Below the pieces are notes generated by a model. The model had not been told where the DNA came from, did no database searches, and saw only the letters and a list, made by a program, of their open reading frames with translations. Positions 15,451 to 25,415 of a DNA stretch of 64,000 nt are shown in pieces. The stretch comes from Lysinibacillus sp. 2017 (lineage in GTDB: Bacteria > Bacillota > Bacilli > Bacillales_A > Planococcaceae): NCBI RefSeq assembly GCF_003073375.1, contig NZ_CP029002.1, forward strand, positions 2,280,001 through 2,344,000, written 5' to 3'. The first letter of the stretch is position 1; each line of letters opens with the position of its first letter. The translations under genes were made by a program, and so were the position numbers.

Positions 15451-15541
15451 CTATTAATTTCGTTATATAATCGTTATTTATAATAAGTTTACCGGGCATT
15501 CTCCGCCAGCCTGTCCGCTACAAACTCAGTCATACCAATAT

Positions 15542-16333
15542 TTAACTCGCGACCATCTCAATGCGAATCTTGTCGGCAATCATGGCAATGAATTCAGAAT
15601 TCGTTGGTTTTGACTTCATGTGGTGCACTGTGTAACCGAAAATCTCTGAAATATTTTCATAGCTACCACGATTCCATGCGACTTCGATGGCATGGCGGAT
15701 GGCACGTTCGACACGAGAAGAGGTTGTGTTGAATTTTTTGGCGATTTCAGGATATAAAATCTTCGTTACAGAACCTAATAATTCGATGTCATAATAGACC
15801 ATTTGAATCGCTTCTCTTAAGTATGAATAGCCTTTAATATGTGCAGGCACACCAATTTCTTTAATAATGGATGTAATCGTCGAATCTAATTGTCGTTGAT
15901 CAAGTTTAGCAGCACCTTTTGGTTCCAAAATCGAGTGTCGCTTGTCCGATTCAACTCTTTGTCCAGCGCAGTGGAGGATTTTTTGAACTAGTTGCTCAAA
16001 TTCAAAGGGCTTTAACATAAAATAAGATGCACCAAAATTGACAGCTTGCTTCATGACATCTTCTTGTCCAAAAGCAGTAAGCATGATGACCTGCGTATTT
16101 AGTTGACGATCTTCTTTATGCATCGCTTCTAATACAGCTAGTCCATCTAAATGAGGCATTATAATGTCTAGCAATAGGACGTCTACCGTATGCTCTTCTA
16201 ACATTTTAATACACATTTTTCCGTTTGATGCAGTTGCTACAACTTCGATTTGTTGATGGTTTTGAAAAAATGCTTCCATTGTTTTCACAAGTTCACGATT
16301 ATCGTCAACAATCGCAATTTTCACTTTCGTCAA
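15542..16333 (-). CDS. spo0A: Sporulation master regulator Spo0A
   Basis: A 263-aa response regulator. The receiver domain has the acidic pair in [10 protein letters not shown], the phosphorylated aspartate in [20 protein letters not shown] (about residue 57) and the KPF switch lysine. The C-terminal DNA-binding domain contains the highly conserved [20 protein letters not shown] and [18 protein letters not shown] place the start at TTG 16333 ([11 protein letters not shown]), five bases after AAAGGGGGA; longer frames add an unrelated leader. It is the last chromosomal gene before the phage element, and no terminator is visible after it. Confidence 0.97.
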   Translation of the reverse strand: MTKVKIAIVDDNRELVKTMEAFFQNHQQIEVVATASNGKMCIKMLEEHTVDVLLLDIIMPHLDGLAVLEAMHKEDRQLNTQVIMLTAFGQEDVMKQAVNFGASYFMLKPFEFEQLVQKILHCAGQRVESDKRHSILEPKGAAKLDQRQLDSTITSIIKEIGVPAHIKGYSYLREAIQMVYYDIELLGSVTKILYPEIAKKFNTTSSRVERAIRHAIEVAWNRGSYENISEIFGYTVHHMKSKPTNSEFIAMIADKIRIEMVAS

Positions 16334-16466
16334 ACAAAATCCCCCTTTAATTTTTGTAATTAGATGTACTGGTGATTTATTGTTACTCATTTCAACATTT
16401 TGCTACGGATTGTGCAATATTGAATTTGTCCAGTATCTCATTTAATTGCTCTAACCTTTATGAAAT

Positions 16467-16573
16467 TTCGACAGCATTTCAAAAATTCCTCTTAAACAAC
16501 CAAAAATGAGCATCTAGTATTATATTTTCTATTCAAATCGACATAGAAATTTATGGGTCTACAATTTGTCGAA
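16467..16573 (-). promoter_or_regulatory. spo0A promoter region with two 0A-box-like sites
   Basis: TTCGACA at 16467-16473 (TGTCGAA on the minus strand) and TTTGTCGAA at 16565-16573 match the Spo0A-P binding core TGTCGAA. A sigma-H-like pair (AGGAATT near 16486-16492, GAAAT near 16464-16468) overlaps the first box. In B. subtilis spo0A is autoregulated through such boxes and sigma-H. Here the same is inferred. Confidence 0.55.
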
Positions 16574-16648
16574 TTATCGTTATGTACTATTTTAATAAAA
16601 AAAGTAGGAAATGACTATACTTTTATTCAAAGTATAGTCAAAAAGTTC

Positions 16649-17575
16649 TTAATTTGGGGTTTTTTTTAGCATTTCGATTATAAGGATTCCCGCACCTTTT
16701 GTCGGTTCTTCAACAAACATGTGAGTTACCGCTCCTACGAATTGATTATTTTGTATAATTGGGCTGCCACTCATCCCTTGAATGATGCCTCCTGTTTTTT
16801 CGATTAATCGTTTATCGGTTACATGAAACGTAAATTGATTTCCATCTGTTTCGCCAATATCAATTGTAAAGGATTCCACATCCCCACCATCAATACTTGT
16901 TAACATCTCCGCTTTCCCCTTTTTTAATTGACCTGCATGTATAATTTCAAGCGGTTGATGCAAACTTTGATGTAACGATTGTTGCCAATTACCAAAAATA
17001 CCGTATACATCGTTTGACATCACAGATCCAAGAGGAATTAACGAATGATCAACAATTGAAATTTTGTATCCTGGTTGTCCAGGAACGCTTTTTTTCACTT
17101 GTGAAATGGATGCCTCGTATATCGCACCATCTGTGAAATTTGGCGGCTGTTTTAGTACCATATCAACAATTTGATGACCGAGCGCTCCGTATTCCATTGT
17201 CTCAGGATCGATAAATGTTAAAGTCCCAATACCATCCGTTTCGCTTTTTAAAAACGGCTTTAAATGGACTAGCTGCTCATTTGTAATCGTCAAATTTCTT
17301 GTTTTCCCTGCATTATCAATAGTTAACTTTACTGCTGAATCTTGATTTAGCAGCATTTCTACATTGGTCACCTTTTTATCGTTTACTTTCGTAACGCGTT
17401 CGCCTTGTTTCAACCATTCACCTGACTGTAAAAGAACATCATGCGACACAAAAACATACGGCATTTGTAATTGTACACCGATGGAATTTCCCATTGGAAT
17501 TAATTCCTTTGCAAAGCTTTGTAACGGTAACAAAACAAGCAAAAACAGCAAAACAACCGAAATTTTCCGTTTCAT
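16649..17575 (-). CDS. spoIVB: SpoIVB peptidase (S55)
   Basis: A 308-aa secreted serine protease. It has an N-terminal signal or membrane helix (VVLLFLLVLLPLQSFA), a PDZ domain at about 30-105 (IGVQLQMPYVFVSHDVLL) and an S55 peptidase domain with histidine in GALGHQIVD and serine in QGMSGSPI; a conserved aspartate is in HVTDKRLIE. In Bacillus it signals across the intermembrane space to activate sigma-K processing. The B. subtilis protein is about 120 residues longer, so the region between signal helix and PDZ is reduced here. It lies next to spo0A as in other Bacillales. Confidence 0.93.
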   Translation of the reverse strand: MKRKISVVLLFLLVLLPLQSFAKELIPMGNSIGVQLQMPYVFVSHDVLLQSGEWLKQGERVTKVNDKKVTNVEMLLNQDSAVKLTIDNAGKTRNLTITNEQLVHLKPFLKSETDGIGTLTFIDPETMEYGALGHQIVDMVLKQPPNFTDGAIYEASISQVKKSVPGQPGYKISIVDHSLIPLGSVMSNDVYGIFGNWQQSLHQSLHQPLEIIHAGQLKKGKAEMLTSIDGGDVESFTIDIGETDGNQFTFHVTDKRLIEKTGGIIQGMSGSPIIQNNQFVGAVTHMFVEEPTKGAGILIIEMLKKTPN

Positions 17576-17664
17576 ATTTCACCTCCTTCTTGCTTACTAT
17601 GTGAAAAAAAAGGCGAGTTATGAACGGAAATATTTGAGCATTTAAACACTTTCTTTATTAGGAT

Positions 17665-17704
17665 AAAAAAGGCTGTTCCTAATTTGAGTACATCAGGAAC
17701 AGCC
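17665..17704 (-). terminator. recN terminator
   Basis: GGCTGTTCCT and AGGAACAGCC form a perfect 10-bp stem, followed on the minus strand by TTTTTTATCC, directly after the recN stop codon. Confidence 0.85.
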
Positions 17705-17712
17705 AAAATTAA

Positions 17713-19407
17713 TTATTTAATTAATGCTGTCTTACGTTCACTCGCCATCTGAATGAGTTCAGATGCATGTTGTAATGTCAGCTCTGTTATTTCCGCACCA
17801 CTCATCATACGACTAATTTCTTCGATACGTTCCTGTTCTTGCATTTCAGTAATTGTCGTAAAGGTACGATCATGCTCGACTTGCTTTTTAATGTAATATT
17901 GGTGATCGGCCATCGCTGCCACTTGAGGTAAATGCGAAATACATAATACTTGAGAATTAATGGAAATGGCTGCAATTTTTTCCGCAATCGCTTGTGCGAC
18001 ACGTCCGCTAACGCCCGTATCCACTTCATCAAAAATAATGGATGTAATCCCATTGGAAGTAGAAAAAATGGTTTTAAGCGCTAACATCATACGAGATAGT
18101 TCCCCACCAGATGCCACTTTTGGTAACGATTTTGGTGGCTCGCCGACATTTGTTGAAATATAAAACGCCACTCCGTCTTTCCCGTTTGCATCAAAATGAT
18201 TAAGTTTATCAAAGTTGACGATGAACTGCGCTTTTTCCATATGTAAAAAACGTAATTCATTCATAATCGCTTCACTTAATTTTAATGCATTTTCTTTACG
18301 AATTACTGTTAGTTGAGCGGAAAGCTTATCTAAATTTGCTTCCATTTTTGCTAACATTTGCTCATTATTATGCATTGTTTCATCGCGATTAAGGAGTTGA
18401 GATAATTCTTCTTCAATCTTGTCAAAATACGCTAAAATTTCTTCAACCGTTGTACCGTACTTGCGCTTCATTGTTTGATAAAGGGCTAGACGTTGTTCAA
18501 CTTCATTTAAACGTTCTTCATCATATTCTAAATCATCTAAGGTATTTTTAATTTGATAAGCGGCATCTTGTAGTGCATAAAAGCTTGACGTGACCGCTTC
18601 TGATGGTTCTTTGAAAATTGGGTCGAGCTCGATGATGTCCTCTAAAGCACGCATCGCATTCCCAATTTTATCAAGCCCGTTGGAATCCCCAGATATCGAA
18701 TCATAGGCCATATTGGCACGTTCAAAAATTTTATGGAAATTCATTAAACGCGTACGTTCCTCGGTTAATGCCTCTTCCTCATCCACACGTAAAGCAGCTT
18801 GTTCAAGCTCTTGAATTTGGAATTGATACAAATCGATTCGTTGAGCCATACGCTGTTCATCAATACTTAACTCAGCTACTTCTCGTTTTAACTGACGATA
18901 TGCTTCAAATGCATCATCATAATCCGCTTTCACTGTTAGTAGCTCACGATGAGCAAAATGATCGAGTAAATGAATATGGAATTTTTCATCCATTAATTCT
19001 TGGTTCTCATGCTGACCATGAATATCGATTAAGCTACCCCCAATTTCACGAAGTACAGATAAAGGAACAAGTTTGCCATTCACACGACAAATACTTTTAC
19101 CAGAATCATGTAAATCACGACGTAAAATAATCGTACCTTCCTCAACTTCAATCCCGTGCTCTTCTAGCTTCAAGTAAATAGGATGTTGTTCATTATTTAC
19201 TTGGAATAAGCCACCTAGCTCAGCTTTCTTCTCACCATGTCGAATAAATTCCGTTGAGCCACGGCCACCTGCCAAAATATTAACCGCATCAATGATAATC
19301 GACTTACCAGCACCTGTCTCACCTGTTAGTACTGTTAAGCCATCAACAAAGCCCACTGTTAAATCATCAATAATTGCAAAGTTTCGAATGCTTAATTCTC
19401 TTAACAA
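17713..19407 (-). CDS. recN: DNA repair protein RecN
   Basis: A 564-aa SMC-like ATPase for double-strand break repair. Walker A TGETGAGKS lies near residue 30, the ABC signature region around GGELSRMMLALK, and Walker B IIFDEVDTGVSG near 470. A long coiled-coil middle (about 160-370) links the two ATPase halves. Length is normal for the family. It starts with TTG and follows argR by 16 bases, so argR-recN form one transcript as in B. subtilis. Confidence 0.96.
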   Translation of the reverse strand: MLRELSIRNFAIIDDLTVGFVDGLTVLTGETGAGKSIIIDAVNILAGGRGSTEFIRHGEKKAELGGLFQVNNEQHPIYLKLEEHGIEVEEGTIILRRDLHDSGKSICRVNGKLVPLSVLREIGGSLIDIHGQHENQELMDEKFHIHLLDHFAHRELLTVKADYDDAFEAYRQLKREVAELSIDEQRMAQRIDLYQFQIQELEQAALRVDEEEALTEERTRLMNFHKIFERANMAYDSISGDSNGLDKIGNAMRALEDIIELDPIFKEPSEAVTSSFYALQDAAYQIKNTLDDLEYDEERLNEVEQRLALYQTMKRKYGTTVEEILAYFDKIEEELSQLLNRDETMHNNEQMLAKMEANLDKLSAQLTVIRKENALKLSEAIMNELRFLHMEKAQFIVNFDKLNHFDANGKDGVAFYISTNVGEPPKSLPKVASGGELSRMMLALKTIFSTSNGITSIIFDEVDTGVSGRVAQAIAEKIAAISINSQVLCISHLPQVAAMADHQYYIKKQVEHDRTFTTITEMQEQERIEEISRMMSGAEITELTLQHASELIQMASERKTALIK

Positions 19408-19423
19408 ACCTTTCCACCTCGGT

Positions 19424-19873
19424 TTATAGCATATCTAGTAAACGATTTTTAATCTCTTCACGGTCATCTTCTGTGCGGCACATAATTAAAATTGTGTCAT
19501 CTCCGCAAATTGTCCCTAATACTTCCGTCCAATCTAAATGATCCAAAAGTGAACCAATCGCATTGGCGTTACCTGGTAGTGTTTTCATTACTAAAAAGTG
19601 TGATGCCCCGTCAATTGAAACAAACGCATCTGATAATGAACGGTGAAGCTTTTGAATCGGATTAAAACGTTGGTCTGCTGGTAAACTATACTTATAGCGA
19701 CCATCCTGTAGTGGTACTTTTACTAAATGTAATTCTTTTATGTCACGAGACACGGTTGCTTGTGTGACGTTATAGCCTGCATTTTTTAATTGATCAACTA
19801 AATCATCTTGTGTTTCAATTTCATTATTTGTAATAATATCGCGAATGCGAATATGGCGTTGTCCTTTATTCAT
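19424..19873 (-). CDS. argR: Arginine repressor ArgR/AhrC
   Basis: A 149-aa regulator. The N-terminal winged helix (about 1-65) includes the recognition helix [16 protein letters not shown], and the C-terminal hexamerisation and arginine-binding domain includes [15 protein letters not shown] and [11 protein letters not shown]. It represses arginine synthesis and activates breakdown when arginine is bound. Full length, first gene of the argR-recN unit; a terminator separates it from the upstream yqxC gene. Confidence 0.95.
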   Translation of the reverse strand: MNKGQRHIRIRDIITNNEIETQDDLVDQLKNAGYNVTQATVSRDIKELHLVKVPLQDGRYKYSLPADQRFNPIQKLHRSLSDAFVSIDGASHFLVMKTLPGNANAIGSLLDHLDWTEVLGTICGDDTILIMCRTEDDREEIKNRLLDML

Positions 19874-20008
19874 TCAGGTCACCTCATTAATTTTTGTAAC
19901 AATGTATGTATATTTACACTACCATTTGCATAAAGGAAATACAAGAAAAAAACCGTACATATGTTCAAAATGCCAATTTATCAACAACTGAAAGATTATT
20001 AATAAAAT

Positions 20009-20041
20009 AAAAAAGGCAAACTCTACGTATAGAATTTGCCT
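20009..20041 (-). terminator. Terminator after yqxC
   Basis: AGGCAAA/TTTGCC with TCTA/TAGA closes a CGTA loop. On the minus strand it is followed by TTTTTTATTTT. It ends the folD-side cluster before argR. Confidence 0.75.
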
Positions 20042-20047
20042 CCTTTA

Positions 20048-20869
20048 CTATTTTAATTGCGCATGCGCTTCTTTTACAATTGAATCAAAATCAGTGAATG
20101 CCGTAACTTCTTCCCCGTCACGTGGATTATATAAATGGAATAAAAACTCGATATTCCCTTCGCCACCTGTGATTGGAGAGAACGAAGCATCTTTGACGAT
20201 GAATCCAACTTCTGTCGCCATTTTTGCCGTTTCTTCTAAAACTGCTAAATGGATTTTCGGTTCACGGACAATCCCTTTTTTGCCGACATTTTCACGTCCA
20301 GCTTCGAATTGCGGCTTCACAAGTGCCATCACGTCACCACCAGGAATTAATACCGTTTTTAATACCGGTAAAATCAATGCTAATGAAATGAACGACACAT
20401 CGATTGTCGCAAACTCTGGTAAGCCTTCCCCTAAATCTTCTGGCTTCGTATAACGGAAATTGGTTTTTTCCATTACCGTTACACGCTCGTCTGAACGGAT
20501 TTTCCATGCTAATTGATTTGAGCCAACATCCAGCGCATAACAGTGACGTGCGCCATTTTGTAGCGCACAGTCTGTAAATCCACCAGTTGAAGAACCGATA
20601 TCCAGCATTAATTTTCCATCTACGGACATATCGAAAATAGCTAAAGCTTTCTCAAGTTTTAATCCGCCACGAGATACATATTTTATATCTGAGCCTTTTA
20701 CTTGTAGCGGCGCATCAATCGAAATCTTCTCGCCCGGTTTGTCAATGCGAATTTCATTAGAAAATACAAGACCCGCCATAATGGAGCGTTTTGCTCTTTC
20801 TCGTGTTTCACAAAGTCCACGTTCTACTAATAAAATGTCAACTCGTTCTTTTGGTTGCTTTGTTGTCAT
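20048..20869 (-). CDS. yqxC: TlyA/YqxC family rRNA methyltransferase
   Basis: A 273-aa protein with an N-terminal S4 RNA-binding domain (VDILLVERGLCETRERAKRS, about 9-28) and an FtsJ-like methyltransferase domain with SAM motif LDIGSSTGGFTDCALQNGA (about 88-106) and the catalytic lysine region MALVKPQFE. TlyA enzymes methylate ribosomal RNA 2'-O positions in some bacteria; the exact target in Bacillales is not settled to my knowledge. It sits between dxs and argR exactly as yqxC does in B. subtilis. Confidence 0.9.
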   Translation of the reverse strand: MTTKQPKERVDILLVERGLCETRERAKRSIMAGLVFSNEIRIDKPGEKISIDAPLQVKGSDIKYVSRGGLKLEKALAIFDMSVDGKLMLDIGSSTGGFTDCALQNGARHCYALDVGSNQLAWKIRSDERVTVMEKTNFRYTKPEDLGEGLPEFATIDVSFISLALILPVLKTVLIPGGDVMALVKPQFEAGRENVGKKGIVREPKIHLAVLEETAKMATEVGFIVKDASFSPITGGEGNIEFLFHLYNPRDGEEVTAFTDFDSIVKEAHAQLK

Positions 20870-20875
20870 ACTGTA

Positions 20876-22771
20876 TTAAACCCTACCTGACTGTTTTTTC
20901 GGCACTAGCAGTTCAAGACGCTTCACTGCTTCTTCTGCCGTTACATGGATTTCTTCCAGTAGACGATCCACATCACCATGTTCAATAAATTCATCTGGAA
21001 TACCCATTCTATCTAATTGAACATTGCGGTACTTGTTATCAAAGGCGAATTCAAGTACAGCACTACCAAATCCACCTTGAAGCATTGTTTCTTCAATAGT
21101 TAAAATTGGTAAGTTGGCTTTCATAATGTCATGAAGCATATTTTCGTCCATTGGTTTGATGAAGCGAGCATTGACAACGCGTACTTGAACATCTTGCTCT
21201 GCTAGCTTGTCCGCTGCTTTTAACGCTAACGGAATCATTGTACCAAATGTTAAAATAACTGCGTCACTGCCTTCGCGTAACACTTCCCATGAACCGATTG
21301 GAAGAACCTTCATTTCGGCATCCATTTCAACACCTAAACCATTACCACGTGGGTAACGTAATGCGATTGGACCATCGTTGTACTCTAGCGCCGTTTTGAC
21401 CATATGTTGGCCTTCGTTTTCATCTTTTGGCATCATTAATACGATATTTGGAATATGACGTAAGAACGAAACATCAAATACGCCTTGATGCGTTTCGCCA
21501 TCCGCGCCAACTAATCCTGCACGGTCGATACCGATGAATACATTTAAATTTGGACGTGCAATATCATGTAACACTTGATCATAAGCACGTTGTAGGAATG
21601 TTGAATAAATTGCTAAAAACGGCTTCATTTTTTGTGTGGCAAGACCTGCAGACATCGTTGTTGCATGTTGCTCAGCAATTCCCACATCAAAGAAACGATT
21701 TGGGAAATCCTTTTGAATGCCTTCTAATTTCGAACCAACAGGCATTGCTGGTGTAATTGTCACAATGCGTTCGTCTTCTTTCATGCATTTACGAACAGAC
21801 TCCGCTACTAAGCTACTCCAAGCTGGACCTTTTGTTGCTGACTTAACGAAAGCACCAGTTTCCATTTTGTAAGGGCCTGTACCATGCCAAGTACCAATTG
21901 TATCTTCCTCAGCTGGTTTGTAGCCTTTCCCTTTTTTCGTAATTACATGAACGATCACGGGACCTTTTACTTTTTTCGCGTATTCTAATGTTCTTTCTAA
22001 TGCTTCAAAATCATGACCATCAATTGGACCTAAGTATTTGAAGCCCAGTTCTTCGAAAAAGACACCCGATACGACTAAATATTTCAAACTATCTTTTACA
22101 CGTTCTGCTGTTGCTGCTAATTTATCACCAACAACTGGAATTCTAAGCATTAATGCCTCTAAATCTTCTTTTGCACGTGAATATTCCTTCGCTGTACGTA
22201 AACGACCTAACACATCATGAAGTGCGCCTACATTTGGTGCGATTGACATTTCGTTGTCATTTAAAATAACAATCATATTCGTCTTTTCGTGACCAATATG
22301 ATTGAGCGCTTCTAATGCCATACCGCCAGTTAATGCACCATCACCAATAACTGGTACAACAAAGTTTTTGTCGCCCTTAATATCACGAGCAGCTGCCATA
22401 CCCATAGCAGCCGATAAAGAAGTTGAGCTGTGCCCTGTTTCCCACATATCGTGTTCACTTTCCACTAATTTCGGAAAACCGCACAGCCCTTTAAATTGAC
22501 GTAACGTATCAAATTGATCCGCACGACCTGTTAAAATTTTATGAACATATGCTTGATGTCCAACATCCCATAAAAATTTATCCTTTGGACTATTAAAAGC
22601 TTTATGCAATGCAATCGTCAATTCGACAACGCCAAGATTCGGTCCAATATGACCACCTGTCGCGGAACATTTTTCGATTAAAAAGGCACGAATATCTACA
22701 GCTAGTGCCTCTAGTTGCTTTTTATTTAAGTCTTTTAAAAAGGATGGACTAGAAATTTTAGTTAAATCCAT
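20876..22771 (-). CDS. dxs: 1-deoxy-D-xylulose-5-phosphate synthase
   Basis: A 631-aa thiamine-diphosphate enzyme that joins pyruvate and glyceraldehyde 3-phosphate, the first step of the MEP isoprenoid pathway. The TPP motif [18 protein letters not shown] is near residue 150, and the transketolase core has DVGIAEQHA and [13 protein letters not shown] start at [11 protein letters not shown] because AAGGTG is correctly placed; the longer frame adds seven residues. It follows ispA, giving an isoprenoid pair. Confidence 0.96.
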   Translation of the reverse strand: MDLTKISSPSFLKDLNKKQLEALAVDIRAFLIEKCSATGGHIGPNLGVVELTIALHKAFNSPKDKFLWDVGHQAYVHKILTGRADQFDTLRQFKGLCGFPKLVESEHDMWETGHSSTSLSAAMGMAAARDIKGDKNFVVPVIGDGALTGGMALEALNHIGHEKTNMIVILNDNEMSIAPNVGALHDVLGRLRTAKEYSRAKEDLEALMLRIPVVGDKLAATAERVKDSLKYLVVSGVFFEELGFKYLGPIDGHDFEALERTLEYAKKVKGPVIVHVITKKGKGYKPAEEDTIGTWHGTGPYKMETGAFVKSATKGPAWSSLVAESVRKCMKEDERIVTITPAMPVGSKLEGIQKDFPNRFFDVGIAEQHATTMSAGLATQKMKPFLAIYSTFLQRAYDQVLHDIARPNLNVFIGIDRAGLVGADGETHQGVFDVSFLRHIPNIVLMMPKDENEGQHMVKTALEYNDGPIALRYPRGNGLGVEMDAEMKVLPIGSWEVLREGSDAVILTFGTMIPLALKAADKLAEQDVQVRVVNARFIKPMDENMLHDIMKANLPILTIEETMLQGGFGSAVLEFAFDNKYRNVQLDRMGIPDEFIEHGDVDRLLEEIHVTAEEAVKRLELLVPKKQSGRV

Positions 22772-22854
22772 CTCATCCACACACCTTTTCATCAGTTTTA
22801 TTCACCATTGTGATTTTATTATTATAACAATACAAGACAAAAGTTTAACACATT

Positions 22855-23739
22855 TTAGTTTGTACGTCTCACAATATATTGTGCAAATTGTTGCAGAAGT
22901 GAAGTATCCACTTCTACTTTTTGTAATGCTTCGATGGCAAAATGGTAATGTTCATCGAGCTTTTGCTTTGCACCGTCTAAAGTAAGTAATGCTGGGTATG
23001 TACTTTTTTCACTTGCTACATCTTTCCCCGCTGTTTTACCTAGTTGCTCTGAAGTACCCTCAATATCTAAAATGTCATCTTGAATTTGGAATGCTAATCC
23101 AATATGGTGTGCATACTCTACTAATGCTTGACGATCCGCAACAGACGCACCAGCTAAAACCGCACCTGATTCAATACTGTAACGTAATAGGGCACCTGTC
23201 TTGTTTACATGAACCGTTTCAAGCTCTTGTAAATTTAGCAAACGCTTTTCGCCATCCATATCTAAAATTTGACCACCAACCATACCTTCAGCACCTGCAG
23301 CCACACTTAATAAATCTACTAATTCAATACGTTTTTCTGCAGCCACGTTTTGTAGGCGTGCTAATACACCAAATGCTAATGTATTAAGTGCATCGCCTGC
23401 AAGTGTTGCCACATCTTCACCGTAGACAACATGGTTCGTTGGTTTACCACGACGTAATTCATCATCATCCATGCAAGGTAAATCATCATGAATTAATGAA
23501 TACGTGTGAATCATTTCAATTGCTGATCCTACTGTATAACTCGCCTCTAGCGGTTGCTTGTACATTTCACATACTGCTGAAACGAATAATGGACGAATTC
23601 GTTTACCACCAGCTTTTAAGGAATACAGCATCGATTCTTTTAATTGCGCTGGCGCTGTGATTTTTTCTACCAGTTCAAATAAAACGTTTTCGATTTCTGG
23701 AATTTTACTATCGATAAAGTGCTTTAACGTGTTTTCCAT
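22855..23739 (-). CDS. ispA: Farnesyl diphosphate synthase (IspA/YqiD)
   Basis: A 294-aa prenyl transferase. First aspartate-rich motif HDDLPCMDDDELRRGKPTNH (about 84-103) and second motif QIQDDILDIEG (about 221-231) bind the magnesium-pyrophosphate. The chain-length region before the first motif fits a C15 product. It is separated from xseB by three bases and belongs to the xseA-xseB-ispA-dxs set. Confidence 0.95.
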   Translation of the reverse strand: MENTLKHFIDSKIPEIENVLFELVEKITAPAQLKESMLYSLKAGGKRIRPLFVSAVCEMYKQPLEASYTVGSAIEMIHTYSLIHDDLPCMDDDELRRGKPTNHVVYGEDVATLAGDALNTLAFGVLARLQNVAAEKRIELVDLLSVAAGAEGMVGGQILDMDGEKRLLNLQELETVHVNKTGALLRYSIESGAVLAGASVADRQALVEYAHHIGLAFQIQDDILDIEGTSEQLGKTAGKDVASEKSTYPALLTLDGAKQKLDEHYHFAIEALQKVEVDTSLLQQFAQYIVRRTN

Positions 23740-23742
23740 TCG

Positions 23743-23970
23743 CTACTCTTCTCCATTTCCTTGTTGGAACGGCTCTTTTTCACCGTTTTCTCCAACGATT
23801 GAAATTAATTGTTGCTCGGCATTTTGAAGTGTATCGTGACAAAGCTTCGACAGCTCCATCCCTTTTTTATATAAGTCAATCGCTTCTTCTAATGGCGCAT
23901 CGCCTTGTTCTAGCTTACGAACAACTTCTTCTAACTCTGCCATTGCTGTTGCAAATGTTGGTTTTGTCAT
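23743..23970 (-). CDS. xseB: Exonuclease VII small subunit
   Basis: A 75-aa helical protein of typical XseB length with the conserved core FATAMAELEEVVRKLEQGD followed by LEEAIDLYKKGMELSKLC. It makes two long helices that bind the large subunit. It starts at the base after the xseA stop, so translation is probably coupled. Confidence 0.94.
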   Translation of the reverse strand: MTKPTFATAMAELEEVVRKLEQGDAPLEEAIDLYKKGMELSKLCHDTLQNAEQQLISIVGENGEKEPFQQGNGEE

Positions 23971-25326
23971 TTAGAATTCCCCTTCCTTTTGCACATGCGT
24001 CTTCACAATTTTTGCTTCTGCATATCCGTCTTGGAATGTCACGTTTACGATATCATTTTGTTGAAGCTCATGAACTGATTTTACTACGTTTTTATCTTTA
24101 TATGCTACGCTAAACCCTTTACTCATTAAAGAAAGTGGATTTAACGCTTCTAACATACGTAACTGATTGGTAAATGTGACTTTACTTTGCGCAAGTTGCT
24201 GCTGCATTAACCGGTTTATTTTCTCTTGTTGATGGACTAGCTGCTGTTTAGCACTTGCTAGCTTATGTTGCGGCGAATAAAGCTTCATTTGACCATCAAT
24301 CGTTTGTAATTTCGACTTCTGGTTTAATACATATAATTTTGTTGCATTTTGAAGAGCCGTATCCATTTGTGCAAGCTTCTCTATAAAAGGACGATATAAA
24401 CGTTCAGGTGTTGCAAGTGGATAGGAATTTTGTAATTTTGTTAGTCGCGTGCGCTCAAAATTTAAGCGTGACGTCATCATTTGATGCATCATGGACTGTT
24501 TATGCAGCAGTTGCTGATACAGTTCTTGCTGATTTGGAACTGCTAATTCCGCGGCAGCTGTTGGTGTTGGCGCACGCAGATCCGCTACAAAATCGGCAAT
24601 CGTTGTATCCGTTTCATGTCCGACCGCACTAATAATAGGAATACGACTTTCAAAAATCGCACGCGCAACCATTTCTTCATTGAACGCCCATAAGTCTTCA
24701 ATCGAACCACCACCACGTCCAACGATTAATACGTCACAGAGCGCTTGATGATTGGCTAAATAAATATTCTCTGTAATCTTTGGTGCAGCCCCCGCCCCTT
24801 GTACAAGCGTCGGATAAATTAAGATTTCAGCCTGTGGGTATCGTCGATTGATCGTTGTGCAAATATCTCGAATCGCCGCACCCGTTGTCGCTGTTAATAC
24901 GCCGATTGTTTGCGGATACTGTGGAATTGGTTGTTTGAAATCAGGATTAAAGAGCCCTTCTTTTTGTAAGCGCTCTTTTAGTTGATTAAACGCAACAAAT
25001 AAGCCACCGATTCCATCTGGCTCCATCGTTTGGGCATATAATTGATACGCACCGCTCGCTTCATACACATTCACATCTCCGCGAATAAACACTTTCATGC
25101 CTTCTTCGGGTTTGAATGTTAGTTTAGAAGCTTGACCTCTAAACATTGTCGCGGCAATGCGAGAGCTGTCATCTTTTAACGTAAAGTAAATATGCCCCGA
25201 ACTATGGATTTTCACGTTCGAAAGCTCTCCCGTCACATAGACATCACGTAAATGCGGATCGGCATCAAATTTTCGTTTAATATATTTCGTTAACGCTTTT
25301 ACACTTAAATAAGAAGACGATGACAT
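23971..25326 (-). CDS. xseA: Exonuclease VII large subunit
   Basis: A 451-aa protein with an N-terminal OB-fold (LSVKALTKYIKRKFDADP, then GELSNVKIHSSGHIYFTLKD), the catalytic block GRGGGSIEDLWAFNEE (about 185-200) and EIFISAVGHETDTTIADFVAD-like region at ISAVGHETDTTIADFVADLR, and a long coiled-coil tail (about 270-400). With XseB it degrades single-stranded DNA. It is the first gene after the folD terminator. Confidence 0.96.
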   Translation of the reverse strand: MSSSSYLSVKALTKYIKRKFDADPHLRDVYVTGELSNVKIHSSGHIYFTLKDDSSRIAATMFRGQASKLTFKPEEGMKVFIRGDVNVYEASGAYQLYAQTMEPDGIGGLFVAFNQLKERLQKEGLFNPDFKQPIPQYPQTIGVLTATTGAAIRDICTTINRRYPQAEILIYPTLVQGAGAAPKITENIYLANHQALCDVLIVGRGGGSIEDLWAFNEEMVARAIFESRIPIISAVGHETDTTIADFVADLRAPTPTAAAELAVPNQQELYQQLLHKQSMMHQMMTSRLNFERTRLTKLQNSYPLATPERLYRPFIEKLAQMDTALQNATKLYVLNQKSKLQTIDGQMKLYSPQHKLASAKQQLVHQQEKINRLMQQQLAQSKVTFTNQLRMLEALNPLSLMSKGFSVAYKDKNVVKSVHELQQNDIVNVTFQDGYAEAKIVKTHVQKEGEF

Positions 25327-25367
25327 CGACGTTTGCTCCTTTTTAATAGATTTTTGTATATAAAGTG

Positions 25368-25406
25368 AAAATCACTATTTTGATCAACATCAAAATAGTG
25401 ATTTTT
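25368..25406 (-). terminator. folD terminator
   Basis: Perfect 17-bp inverted repeat (25368-25384 and 25389-25405) with loop CAAC. The arm ends in a run of T or A on both strands, so it may work both ways. It sits directly after folD. Confidence 0.85.
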
Positions 25407-25415
25407 GAAGTTAGA

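Larger units (their letters stand above)
1..15541. mobile_element. Integrated phage-like element, right part (left end outside window)
   Basis: The stretch carries a tyrosine integrase, a CI-like repressor with operators, leftward early genes, capsid and tape-measure genes and a serine resolvase. It ends against spo0A, where the conserved chromosomal block begins. Only one boundary is in the window, between the integrase leader (about 15450) and the spo0A stop codon (15542). I could not identify the att core because the other junction is not visible. Gene spacing is phage-like, with many overlaps and TTG/GTG starts. Whether the element is active, defective or a satellite cannot be decided from this part alone. 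Confidence 0.85.

Noticed and set aside
15494-15541. MTEFVADRLAENAR as a duplicated Spo0A tail
   Set aside because: Only a loose resemblance over a few residues, no ribosome site; kept only as a remark on the junction.
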